From contig JAUCNG010398144.1 of NCBI GenBank assembly GCA_032353305.1, forward strand, positions 1-10,631: 10,631 nucleotides of DNA, given 5' to 3'. Both the position numbers and the translations under genes were made by a program. This stretch comes from Cephalothrix spiralis. Taxonomy: Eukaryota; Nemertea; Palaeonemertea; Archinemertea; Cephalotrichidae. This document shows, in pieces, positions 1-7,525 of this stretch (the first letter of the stretch is position 1; every line of letters begins with the position of its first letter). A model generated the notes under the pieces. It was given only the letters and a program-made list of their open reading frames with translations. It was not told the origin of the DNA and searched no databases.

Positions 1-28
1 CTGGTCATCCCACTCATATCTTAATTGT
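1..28 (-). CDS. DNAH14: Dynein heavy chain exon G, 5' part only (QLRYEWDD)
   Basis: These 28 bases at the window edge are the beginning of the next exon. The acceptor is CAAATTTTCAG on the minus strand. The first base completes the arginine codon left open by exon F, and nine codons follow: QLRYEWDDQ. DFEW-x-(R/K)QLR-x-(Y/E)W is the conserved junction between linker and AAA1 in dynein heavy chains, so this short piece is convincing despite its size. The exon runs off the window; its continuation should reach the AAA1 lead-in with a YGYEYLG-like segment. Confidence 0.85.
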
Positions 29-543
29 CTGAAAATTTGATATGATAAATGCATTAATATAAAATAAAGAGGACAAATTATCTTGAGAATATAATTTGTT
101 TTTTCTTGTAAGATCAACAGAAACGACTTAAAAATTTATTGATTTTTAAAGCTGACTATGATTAGAAAAAAAATAATCCGATATCTAAGGTATAACCAAT
201 GCTGGAACCACCGGAAAGCCACTCTTTCTAAAAGAGCAAAACATGCCAAGCTGATCTTAGATACATCGGTCGAGGAGAGAAATGTTTTCCTGGTATATGT
301 TTGAGAGATCCTTTTGGGCGATTGAAAAATGGTATTAACAACACGTAAAAAGGAAGAAAGAAATTTGAAACCGGGAATGCGGAAATATTTCGAAAGAGGG
401 ACTTACGAAATAACCCTTATGCAAAAAAAAGATTTCTATTCGAATAATCTTGCGAGTTATAGATACGTGAAATTTGAAAATTTCCAAAATTAATTTTCAC
501 AATTTTGGAAAAAATTTGGTTTCTACAACCATTATTTTCTTAC
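29..543 (-). other. Intron between exons F and G (515 bases)
   Basis: This is an AT-rich intron with GT...AG ends. It contains a weak imperfect inverted repeat: CCGATATCTAAGG near 178-190 pairs with CTTAGATACATCGG near 256-269. I see no coding block, RNA gene or recognisable transposon in it. Confidence 0.8.
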
Positions 544-788
544 CTTTTCCATTCAAAATCCTCGATCCTAGAGACTCTTCTTTCAACAAGTGTATTGACT
601 ATCTCTCTACTGTGTACGTAAAGAATGAGAAGGGCCTCAACTGTGTGTCTCTGATGCGGATTGTGAACGACTAAATGTGCCAGATTATTCAAATTCTCAA
701 GCACTTTGTCGCGGGCCGCAACCAAGGCTTTCCGTGGTTCACTTTGCATAAAACAGATGCTAATTTCTTTGCTAAACATGATTTGGGC
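544..788 (-). CDS. DNAH14: Dynein heavy chain exon F (end of linker)
   Basis: This is the longest exon here, 245 bases: 81 full codons plus two bases of an arginine codon. The acceptor is TTCTATTTTCAG and the donor AAAAG|GTAAGA. It begins AQIMFSKEISICF and ends RRVSRIEDFEWK(R). The first three residues continue LTV of exon E, giving VVLTV-AQI where VVLTV-SQI is usual. The middle, about residues 38-68 (VLENLNNLAHLVV to LLILYVHSREIVNTLV), is the conserved helical segment that normally carries a V(H)-x-RD(I/V)V motif; here it is YVHSREIV. The terminal V-x-x-x-(D)FEW is the standard lead-in to the QLRYEW block. An ATG-initiated reading from 779 would lose the AQI start and is not the true boundary. 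Confidence 0.94.
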
Positions 789-2060
789 CTGAAAATAGAA
801 ATGATTGCATAAAATTAAGCCCTAAAATGAAAGATTTATGTAACATGATAAAACCGTAGAAAGAACTGAGTTTGCAGTTTTTTCTACTACTTTTGACCCC
901 GCCTACCTTGACAGGCAAGGGTCTGTAAGCGGCGCGCTTGTCACTAGGGACACGCCTACCCCGCAACAACCGCAGTTTGAAAAAATTAACCCTGCAGCAC
1001 GGTATGACCCACCCGACACGTCTTAAAGTTTAAATTAAAATTTTGACCACGAGCCAAATATTTTGCACTTTTTGCAAATTTTGATGCCGTACATTATTTT
1101 CTGGGAAAATTTTGCAAATGTTTTCCACTGCGCGTCAATATTTTCCTTCAAATTTTGACCACTGACCCCATGTTTGCCTTTTTGCAACCATAAGCTTTTT
1201 AAAAATGGTCCATTATGTGTTTTTTTTTACTTAGCTATATGTGTATTGCACCCAAGTTTATAATACGGCTCACATTTATTTCCATGCCAGTAAATTTAAG
1301 TCATGAAAATAATGGGAATTGATTTTTCTGGAAAACCTGAATATATTGGGCTTCCGCTGAGGTAAGGGCCCTTTTAGGACTACCAAAAGTTAAAATATCT
1401 CCAATGTTTATTTTTTGTTTGTTTCTTAGATATGATATGAATTTATGAAACCATGTCTTTGTATATAGTGCATATTTTTATCGTTTATTGAATTTATAAG
1501 GTCTTATAAGAGGCCTCTTGAATGGTGAAAATAACATTTCAAATTTTGGGTTTCTAGATCATGTGACCTATGACATAACATGGTCATTATTTAGTACATG
1601 ACAACATGTCTGTTAGATATTCTATATTCATATTTTCACGCGCATATTTTCTATTCATGCTTAATACATATAAAGGGTCTGAAAAAAAAAAAAAAAAAAA
1701 TGTTGTTTTAAGTTAATTAAATCAATATTCATGCTTTAAAATTGATTTGGAATACGAAAACAAAGGAAAACAGATTTGCAAAGGGTCGAGAAAAAACTTC
1801 ATTTTGATAATATTTTTTATACCCACCCACCATATAGCAGTGGTCTACCAGCCCGATGGACCAAGGCGCAGTATTAAAGTATCGAAATTATACCACTTTT
1901 TAAACACAGTTTTCATCGAATTTTGGATGGTTTTATTAAGTTTGCAAAGAGCTATTATTTTGCAAAGACTACAGGTTACAATGAAGTACAAGATTTTATT
2001 AAAAAAGACAATAAATAGGTAGATATTAATTATATTTGTATGCATGTACAATGTACTTAC
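789..2060 (-). other. Intron between exons E and F (1272 bases)
   Basis: The intron has GT...AG ends. At about 895-1015 it has a patch clearly richer in G+C than its surroundings. This is followed at 1035-1200 by a stretch with repeated words (AAATTTTGACCA, TTTTGCAAA), perhaps an old mobile element. A poly(A) run lies near 1682-1700. The remainder is AT-rich with no supported gene; the weak reading frames here have no conserved content. Confidence 0.75.
895..1015. other. GC-rich patch in intron E-F, origin unknown
   Basis: Roughly 120 bases are far richer in G+C than the surrounding intron and include a small hairpin, CCTTG-ACAGG-CAAGG (907-921). It does not fit a tRNA, 5S rRNA or a dynein exon, and has stop codons in the gene's frame. 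It may be a fragment of a mobile element. Confidence 0.4.
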
Positions 2061-2148
2061 AACTGTCAAAACCACTTGTCCCGGATGTTTCAGGACCCAT
2101 TTTTCTAATTCGATACCTTGCCAGTCTTGAAGACCAAGTTTCATAAAT
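2061..2148 (-). CDS. DNAH14: Dynein heavy chain exon E (HPGQVVLTV block)
   Basis: This 88-base exon has one base completing a lysine codon and 29 codons, ending in phase 0. The acceptor is a clean TTTTTGTTTCAG and the donor GTT|GTAAGT, matching the consensus at all six intron bases. It encodes FMKLGLQDWQGIELEKWVLK then HPGQVVLTV. W-V-x-x-(H/W)PGQVVL-(T/C)-V-SQ is the conserved strand-helix end of the linker region; here the next exon supplies AQI instead of the usual SQI. The leading part (FMKLGLQDWQGIELE) is in the variable region between the two conserved helices. Confidence 0.92.
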
Positions 2149-2294
2149 CTGAAACAAAAATCGAATAAATTTGAATCTTCGACACAACGACAGGGAAGCA
2201 CTCTATAGTCTGTACGGATCGTGATATACATAGCGTTCCCCAGCAGGTCAGAGAACTTTCACAAGGTGTTTATACACTGCGTTAGTCCCTTCAA

Positions 2295-2590
2295 TATAGG
2301 GCGTCAGATGACTTCTTGAATAGACACAAGTGTCTGCTTGCCGACCATTTACCCTTAGGCGTGTAGACATATCCCGCACTCTTATCTATATACTGAATAG
2401 ATTCGGGTTTACCCCGAAGGGGGGGGGGCAGCGTCCCAATCCATGTATTTTACCTGACCGAACCACACGAAGCTGTGCGCTGAGGAACTTGCTTAAGTTT
2501 CTTCCCGATGGAAAGTGGTGTCGAGACTGGGTATCGATCAAGGGACCCCTGGATTACGAACCCAGCGCTCTACCACTTCGCCACGGAGGC
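2295..2590 (-). repeat. tRNA-derived SINE, copy 1
   Basis: On the minus strand the element starts at 2590 with a tRNA-like head, GCCTCCGTGGCGAAGTGG. Its box A is TGGCGAAGTGG (2573-2583), with a five-pair anticodon-like stem CTGGG/TCCAG around loop TTCGTAA (CGT, threonine-like). A degenerate box B, GATCGATACCC, lies at 2529-2539. The body continues through a segment shared with copy 2 (AGCAAGTTCCT-AGCGCAC, near 2475-2493) to a 3' end at CGCCCTATA (2295). The D- and T-arms are too decayed for a working tRNA. It sits in the same orientation as the dynein gene. Family name unknown to me. The 3' border is set only by where similarity to copy 2 becomes weak. Confidence 0.75.
2406..2430. repeat. Short poly(G) tract inside SINE copy 1
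   Basis: A run of ten G follows a short CCCCGAAGGGG self-complementary stretch. Copy 2 has no G run at the matching place, so it arose or expanded in this copy. Low-complexity sequence only. Confidence 0.6.
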
Positions 2591-2978
2591 AAACCAGATG
2601 TAGTTTGATAAACAAAACTGATTTGTTTCTTCGAAATGTTTATTCCTGGAAAAAAGATCGGGAGGTGATCTTATACAGCGGCGCGGGATATCCTTTCGAA
2701 AAAGAGGGTCAATAACCCAGATGTCACCAGTGCAGCGGTGAATACATCTAACCCCCTGTGAAAATCAAAGCTTTATAAAAAAGTAATTTTTTTAGTTAAC
2801 GATTGGGGCGTTTCCCCGGAATGCGGGGAATGAAAATGTTACCCCACAGTCGGGAAACAGACCCCGGTGTAAACAGTATAGCTAAACCTGCTCATAGTGA
2901 AATCCGCAAATAAAAACAAAATTTATTATTGATTCTTGAACAACTTTTTAAAGTATAAAATAAATTAAACTTTCTTAC

Positions 2979-3053
2979 TTTTTTAAAGAATCATACATTC
3001 CTTGTTCAACAGTTCCGAGCCACTGCTCAACGGGTCCACGAGCTCGAATATTC
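2979..3053 (-). CDS. DNAH14: Dynein heavy chain exon D (GPVEQWL block)
   Basis: This is the shortest complete exon, 75 bases: one base finishing a lysine codon, 24 codons, and two bases of the next lysine codon. The acceptor is TTTTTTAG and the donor AAAAAA|GTAAGA. The protein is K-NIRARGPVEQWLGTVEQG-MYDSLK. The (A/G)-x-(V)E-x-WL-x-x-(L/V)E-x-x-M-x-x-(S/T)L pattern is the conserved linker helix found in all axonemal heavy chains, and the RARG opening follows the ILPK end of exon C without any missing residue. Because the exon is so short and ends in a run of A, automatic gene finders may miss it or misplace its donor. Confidence 0.9.
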
Positions 3054-3248
3054 CTAAAAAATAAAGCGAAAATATTAAGAGGTGTCCAGGGTACATCTAC
3101 GAGATTCCACAGCAGACCAGGATCTGCCGAGGTAAAGACATACAAAAGCGATCGCCTTTCTATGGTAAATAGGCTTTACTCCATATTTGATTTTTATTGC
3201 GTAGCCTACATCATATTTTATACTGTATGTTTAGGTAGGCTATGTGCA

Positions 3249-3682
3249 CTAAAAAATAGTGTGTTTTCTTCCTTTCATATAGCAGGTGGGATGATTGAAA
3301 TCGTATAATAATGAAAATTTTAAAGCAGTCGAAAATTCATCGGTTTTGTTGCATTCAAATAATGACGGATCCTCTAACAACTTCGCAGGTCTTTTCCTTA
3401 TAAGATTATCTTGAATGCACCCTCGTCGTTTTTTGAATATTTTTACAAAAAGTTTTATGTCAAATTTCTCAAAAAATATAAAAGATATCAATAAACGACG
3501 AGGTTGCATTTTAGATAATCTTGATCTTATAAGGACAAGACTTGCGAAGTTGTAAGAGGATCCGATGATCCTTCTGAGAGCTTCAATTAATTTGAATGCA
3601 AGAAAACCGATGAATTTTTGACTGCCTTAAAAATTTGCAACATCCCACCTGCTATATAAGGTAGAAAAGACACTATTTTTAG
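3249..3682. mobile_element. 434-base foldback (palindromic MITE-like) element
   Basis: The left arm (about 3249-3431) and right arm (about 3493-3682) are imperfect inverted copies around a loop of about 60 AT-rich bases. Matching landmarks are CTAAAAAATAGTGTG with its mate CACTATTTTTAG, CATATAGCAGGTGGGATG with CATCCCACCTGCTATATA, and CCTCGTCGTTT (3421-3431) with AAACGACGAGG (3493-3503). Differences between the arms, including an extra stretch in the right arm near 3560-3590, suggest an old insertion. There is no transposase. I could not define a target-site duplication, so the superfamily is open. The 86-codon frame inside it is a by-product of the repeat. Confidence 0.8.
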
Positions 3683-3755
3683 GGACTTTCTCAACATGTA
3701 TACACGAAATTTTTGTACGAAAATGATCATCCTAACTAAGATATGGATTTCATTT

Positions 3756-3785
3756 ATAAGTATGTATTTTATAAGTATGTATTTT
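3756..3785 (+). repeat. Perfect 15-base tandem duplication
   Basis: The unit ATAAGTATGTATTTT occurs twice head to tail with no mismatch, which points to a recent slippage duplication within the intron. Confidence 0.9.
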
Positions 3786-3857
3786 TACCCTTAATTTGTC
3801 TTGTTCTCCATATTGTATTGAATTGAATTGACGGCAACTATACACAAAACTACTTAC

Positions 3858-3976
3858 TTCGGTAAAATGACGTTTTCTCCTTCAGCTGACGTCATACTGA
3901 TGACAGTTGGTGGTAAACGGGCCTCACGTCGAATATCCAAAGACTTGATATTACCAAAACATTTAAATAAATGAGG
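3858..3976 (-). CDS. DNAH14: Dynein heavy chain exon C (PHLFKCF block)
   Basis: This 119-base exon starts in phase 0 and ends two bases into a lysine codon (AA, completed by G in exon D). The acceptor is TTTTGTTTTCAG and the donor GAA|GTAAGTA. It encodes PHLFKCFGNIKSLDIRREAR then LPPTVISMTSAEGENVILP. PHL-x-KCF-x-NI is the conserved linker segment after the VQ of exon B, and S-x-EGE-x-(V/I)-x-L is the conserved pair of short strands that follows. The spacer between them (about DIRREARLPPTV) varies among dynein classes and is useful for subtype assignment. Its short length with LPPTV rather than a long insertion is one reason I lean to DNAH14 over DNAH6. Confidence 0.92.
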
Positions 3977-5060
3977 CTGAAAACAAAAATGACATTATAT
4001 TACTTTATAATATATTCTAAGCAATAGCCAAAACATTACAGAAGACTGTTGGATATATATTTGATTCCGTAAATTCCAACATGAGCTTAGAGCACTGTTT
4101 TTTAGTCAACCATTGTAAACGAAGTATTAGAATCCGCAATACATATTTAACACGAAACAGTCGGGGCGCGCATTTATCAGGGCAGTCTTATTGCTGTTCA
4201 TTTTTTAAATTAATGAATTCTCCAAAACAAGGTCCATTTCCTTCACAAAACGCGTTTGTTAATACAACGTTTTCGAAAACACCAAACACTGGAAGCCATA
4301 TTGTTTGAAACTCAAGAGGAACTAAAGGGGTTGGGGGAGGGAATTTCCGTTTTGAGTACGTCTAATTTATGAGATATTAATTTACCAAATATAGTAGATC
4401 CATTATTAGTTTGTTGAAAAAACTTATATGAATCCGTTTCAATTAATAACCCCACAATAGGTTCTTTGTGAGGAGATCACGCGGCGGGGCTCGCAAAAGG
4501 GTCCTTTACTATAATAATCCATTATCGCTTAAATCAGAATTCCAAGCGGGAGCTAGGAGTTAAATTACAATGTAATCGAACATTTCGTTTACTAAGATAT
4601 AAATACCGGTATTCTACTTTACACAACAAACCTATAGCATCTTAGGAAAGACAGGGTAGCTCTAACAAGATGAACAGAAGTGTTTTGATTTTGGTTTTAT
4701 AAAACTGGTAGAATTTTGGAGACTATAAATGTTTTGATTAGGCAGGAATAATATTTGCCAACATCTAAAATAGATATAAAAGAAGTAAATTTCCCTTTGT
4801 TCAATCAATTTTGTGAATTCATTTTTCAAGGCATGCAGATATACAGACAAAAAGCAAGAATTATATACAGAATCACATTTTTATATATATTGAAAGTTTA
4901 AGCATAGAATCAGTCGCTGGTTTTCTTTTTTTACCGTCTTTGAAATAGTTATTTGCTGAAAGGTTTTCCAAACAAGGGTTAACACAAAACAGAAAAACAT
5001 GAATAAAATGTATAAAGCGAAAACATCAAAAAGTACTTTACATTCGTACACAGGTTTATA

Positions 5061-5479
5061 GAACTTTTGGCGTACAACCTTTTGGCGTTTTCAGACCTGA
5101 GAAATGGGGCCCAAACCCCATCAACCCTTATATTTTTGGAAAGGTTGTGGAAATTCTTGGATTTTCGTAGTTTTTTTTTAATTCTAAGATTCCCAAAAAG
5201 GTCGAACCCGATATTTTCTGATCCGTATGGTCCAAAACAATAATAAATAAAACCATGTTCAATTGGGTTTGACCAATTGGAGGGGCCAAGAGAAAAAAAG
5301 ATTTTTTCGAAAAATTGTATTGGACCCTAAGGCCCAAAGCGGGCCCGACCCTTTTGAAAATATAAACTTGAACCTAGAATTTCCACAAGCTTTCCAAAAA
5401 TATAAGGGTTGATGGGTTTAGGCCCGCACTTCCGAGAAGGGAGAAAACTGGGGTCTGAAGGTTGTACGCCAAAAATTCC
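5061..5479. mobile_element. About 419-base foldback element with long inverted arms
   Basis: The ends are inverted copies: TTTTGGCGTACAACC near 5066-5080 pairs with GGTTGTACGCCAAAA near 5460-5474. Further in, CATCAACCCTTATATTTTTGG (left, near 5118-5138) pairs with the same word inverted near 5393-5413. Deeper still, GGTCGAACCCGAT and TATGGTCCAA on the left answer GGGCCCGACCC and TTGGACCCTA on the right. Almost the whole length folds back, leaving a short central loop near 5245-5310. There is no coding potential and no clear target-site duplication, so the superfamily is unassigned. Both 64-69 codon frames crossing it are incidental. Confidence 0.75.
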
Positions 5480-5643
5480 AATTTTAGTTCCAAAAATGAT
5501 AGATAGAATTTATAACACATCACCATTTTTAGATCAATTCAAAAGATATATCACCCTCTTCCCGCCTATTATGCGGGTATATGCTTCTACTGGGCATTCT
5601 TAGAATAGGAGACCAACAACTCATGCGAACATTACACTTCTTC

Positions 5644-6229
5644 TATAGGGCGTCAGAGGACTTCTCGGATAAACACATTGCAATGGTTCTCTCGCCGAGC
5701 ATTTATCCTTATAGAGTCCTAGCTGAGGTCAACTGTAACACGGTAGCGCGGTAGTACCGCAGTACCACGGTAGCTCACTGCGGTAGTGACCGCAGTTAAA
5801 GAGTGAGGTTACTACCGCAGTTTAAATATCAATTATTTTACCGCGGTAGTGACCGCAGTTTATTTAATGATTTAGCAATTCGCACTTATTTTGCGAACTA
5901 TTTCGATTAATTGAGTTATACAGAACTTTCATGATTCGTTGATGGCCAAAATTTATCATCAAAATTGTGACGATGTTTTTGCTCACTTTTTAAAGCATTG
6001 AGTTAATTCAGTAATATTCATTGTAAGCAACACACTCTAATTTATTTCCTATCTGTTTATAGAACGTCCATCTCGACGTATTTAACCTGACCTTGCCACC
6101 TAAGAAGATGTGTGCGCTAAGGAACTTGCTCTAAATGTTCTTTCCGACGGAAAATGGCGTCAAGTCCGGGTTTCGATCCCAGTAACCACGAAAAACGAGC
6201 CCAGAGTTTTACAATTTCACTACCGAGGC
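5644..6229 (-). repeat. tRNA-derived SINE, copy 2, split by an insertion
   Basis: This is the same family and orientation as the copy at 2295-2590. The head starts at 6229 with GCCTCGGTAGTGAAATTG, and box B is better kept than in copy 1 (GGGATCGAAACCC, 6168-6180). The shared body word (GTGCGCTAAGGAACTTGCT, 6112-6130) differs from copy 1 by one base, and the 3' part (TATAGGGCGTCAGAGGACTT, 5644-5663) matches copy 1 closely. Copy 1 is about 296 bases but this copy spans 586, because about 300 extra bases (roughly 5725-6030) sit inside it. Copy divergence suggests an old family. Confidence 0.72.
5725..6030. mobile_element. Hairpin-rich insert within SINE copy 2
   Basis: This segment is absent from SINE copy 1 and interrupts copy 2; borders are approximate. 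At 5735-5860 it has a cluster of self-complementary words built on CGGTAGT/ACCGC. GCGGTA-G-TACCGC (5748-5760) and ACTGCGGT-AGTG-ACCGCAGT (5777-5796) are perfect hairpins, and GCGGT-AGTG-ACCGC lies at 5843-5856. The rest is plain AT-rich sequence. No terminal inverted repeat or target duplication is evident, so the mechanism of insertion is unknown; a local expansion of a palindromic motif is an alternative. Confidence 0.5.
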
Positions 6230-6315
6230 GCACTAACATTACATTTTCGAGTATGTTCAAGCATTTCCTACCTAAGATTTTACATAAATATAGCGATTAT
6301 TATTTTTAGTTACAT

Positions 6316-6321
6316 GTAATT
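6316..6321. repeat. Left target-site duplication GTAATT of the long-TIR element
   Basis: GTAATT here is repeated at 7473-7478, directly outside the two ends of the element at 6322-7472. Six bases is short enough to arise by chance, but the position fits the TIR borders exactly. Confidence 0.55.
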
Positions 6322-6359
6322 GGCGGGATTAGGCACTTTCGTTTAAGGAATTTTCATCT

Positions 6360-6510
6360 AACGGAACTTTGGTCTAAAGCACTTTGGTCTAAAGACACTT
6401 TCGTCTAACGGAACTTTCGTCTAATGACACTTTCGTCTAACGAAATTTTCGTCTAACGACACTTTGGTCTAACTGAAATTTTGTCTAACCAGGGCCGAAT
6501 TTTTGTCTAA
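6360..6510 (+). repeat. Tandem array of GTCTAA units, left arm
   Basis: About nine units repeat here, of the form (G/C)(A/G)ACTTT(C/G)GTCTAA. Two alternating forms occur, with CGTCTAA and GGTCTAA cores. Regular spacing of a short word in a transposon end suggests repeated protein-binding sites, which is inference. Confidence 0.8.
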
Positions 6511-6953
6511 TTTTTCTAAAGTGCAATAAAAAAAATCTTTTAACATGTTTGTCATGCCATATCACACATGTTATCATGGTTTAATATTTTGCATTTAAGT
6601 CATAGCGGCTATTATTAAGTTATTTATAGTGATGACTTTTTACAATGAATTGCCTACAATCTTGGTTATAACAAGAAGAAATAAATATAAAATCATGTGC
6701 TAGTATTTCAAACTTTGTTAAAATTTGTAAATTTGTTATTTGTTTTAATTTTTTATTGATTATCAAAATGAAATTTAAACATTTTTAAACACTGTTTCAA
6801 TTGCTTTTCTATCGTTTTAATTTGTGTTTTTGTCAAACTTCGAAAATAAGCCCAAAATTCCAAACCTTTTTTTAGACGAAAGTTCCCGTAGACGAAAGTG
6901 TTTTAGACCAAAGTGTCGTTAGACGAAAATTCCGTTAGACCAAAGTGTCATTA

Positions 6954-7369
6954 CCGTAAAACCTTGAGTATAGTACGCCTCTAAGTATAGTACGCACCCC
7001 CAACTTTTGGCCAAAATGTGGTGAAAAAACAAAAAAACTATGGACGCATCACAAACTTTGAGAAAATCATTTCTCAGAAAATTTCATATTTGTATAGTAA
7101 AGTCATATAAAGTCGTTCATTTGTGAAGAAACAATTCATTATGTACATAAATTTAGTCATGCTTATAATATGTTTGTAACACCTTCGATATTATGTCGGA
7201 ATTATATTAATTTTTAATTTTCGAACTTAAAATTGATTTTTCAAGGTTTGGAAAAAATAAAAAAATCTTGTACTCAAGTATAATACGCACCCCGACTTTT
7301 TGCTCTAAAATCCCTCCGAATCCAGCCGAATCCGGAAAAAAAGTGCGTACTATACTCAAGGTTTTACGG
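6954..7369. mobile_element. 416-base Tc1/mariner-like MITE nested in the long-TIR element
   Basis: Both ends carry a perfect 25-base terminal inverted repeat beginning CCGTAAAACCTTGAGTATAG (6954-6978, and inverted at 7345-7369). TA dinucleotides flank it (6952-6953 and 7370-7371), as expected for the Tc1/mariner superfamily. The interior is AT-rich without a transposase. Two internal direct repeats (6983-7018 and 7276-7310) share AAGTATA(G/A)TACGCACCCC and the following CAACTTTT/CGACTTTT. Deleting the element and one TA leaves GTGTCAT-TAGACGAAAATTCC, which continues the host element's repeat units and matches the opposite arm near 6402-6430. It is therefore younger than the element around it; perfect TIRs agree. 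Confidence 0.92.
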
Positions 7370-7472
7370 TAGACGAAAATTCCGTTAGACGAAATTAAGT
7401 GTCTTTAGACCAAAGTGCTTTAGACCAGAGTTCCGTTAGACGAAAATTCCTTAGACGAAAGTTCCTACACCC

Positions 7473-7478
7473 GTAATT
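7473..7478. repeat. Right target-site duplication GTAATT of the long-TIR element
   Basis: This matches 6316-6321 exactly and abuts the end CTACACCC of the right arm. Confidence 0.55.
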
Positions 7479-7525
7479 GTTGAATACATGAAATTATAAT
7501 TAGCAAATTATTAAGAAAGGCTTAC

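Larger units (their letters stand above)
2149..2978 (-). other. Intron between exons D and E (830 bases)
   Basis: About a third of this intron is a tRNA-derived SINE (2295-2590). Between the SINE and exon D are a G/C-rich segment with a small hairpin (TTCCCCG / CGGGGAA near 2811-2829) and other unexplained sequence. No coding block was found; the exons on either side join without a missing residue. Confidence 0.75.
3054..3857 (-). other. Intron between exons C and D (804 bases)
   Basis: More than half of this intron is the foldback element at 3249-3682. Downstream of it on the plus strand is a perfect 15-base tandem duplication (3756-3785). Near 3200-3240 a pair of GTAGCCTAC / GTAGGCTA words forms a small inverted repeat. 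No coding sequence was seen. Confidence 0.75.
6322..7472. mobile_element. Non-autonomous DNA transposon with long TIRs made of GTCTAA-type repeats
   Basis: The left arm (6322 to about 6510) and right arm (about 6872-6951 plus 7372-7472) are inverted copies of about 180-190 bases. Each arm is an array of about ten units of 14-18 bases, with consensus near CACTTT(C/G)GTCTAA(C/A)G and variants with GGAATTTTCGTCTAA. Unit order is conserved between arms: the outermost 70 bases match with few changes. The 360-base core is AT-rich and has no transposase. Without the nested MITE the element would be 733 bases. A 6-base GTAATT flanks both sides. Superfamily is uncertain; long arrayed TIRs resemble foldback or some hAT/MULE-type non-autonomous elements. 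Confidence 0.85.
3977..7525 (-). other. Intron between exons B and C (3549 bases), transposon mosaic
   Basis: This is the largest complete intron. It holds the foldback at about 5061-5479, SINE copy 2 at 5644-6229 with a hairpin-rich insert, and the long-TIR element at 6322-7472 with a nested MITE. The part from 3977 to about 5060 is AT-rich with no element I can delimit; a 75-codon frame at 4081-4308 resembles nothing I know. Exons B and C join as VQ-PHLFKCF, so no coding exon is missing between them. Confidence 0.8.

Noticed and set aside
176-300. Possible 5S rRNA or 5S-derived SINE head
   Set aside because: A few words look alike, but the internal control region order and spacing do not match; only a weak inverted repeat remains.
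772-969. 65-codon minus-strand frame overlapping the start of exon F
   Set aside because: It is intronic sequence running into the exon in another frame; the true exon starts at an AG acceptor at 789-790.
2517-2590. A functional tRNA-Thr gene on the minus strand
   Set aside because: The anticodon stem is intact, but the acceptor stem, D-arm and T-arm do not pair and box B is degenerate. The sequence continues into a SINE body shared with a second copy.
2330-2608. 92-codon plus-strand frame
   Set aside because: It reads the SINE antisense, through the tRNA-like head; not a gene.
3249-3509. 86-codon minus-strand frame
   Set aside because: It lies entirely inside the left arm and loop of the foldback element and is a by-product of the repeat.
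4081-4308. 75-codon open frame on the plus strand
   Set aside because: It has no family resemblance, lies within the long intron, and has no partner exons or conserved motifs that I can see.
6322-7472. CRISPR array, because of regularly spaced short repeats
   Set aside because: The units are joined head to tail without unique spacers, occur in inverted arms, and the genome is eukaryotic.
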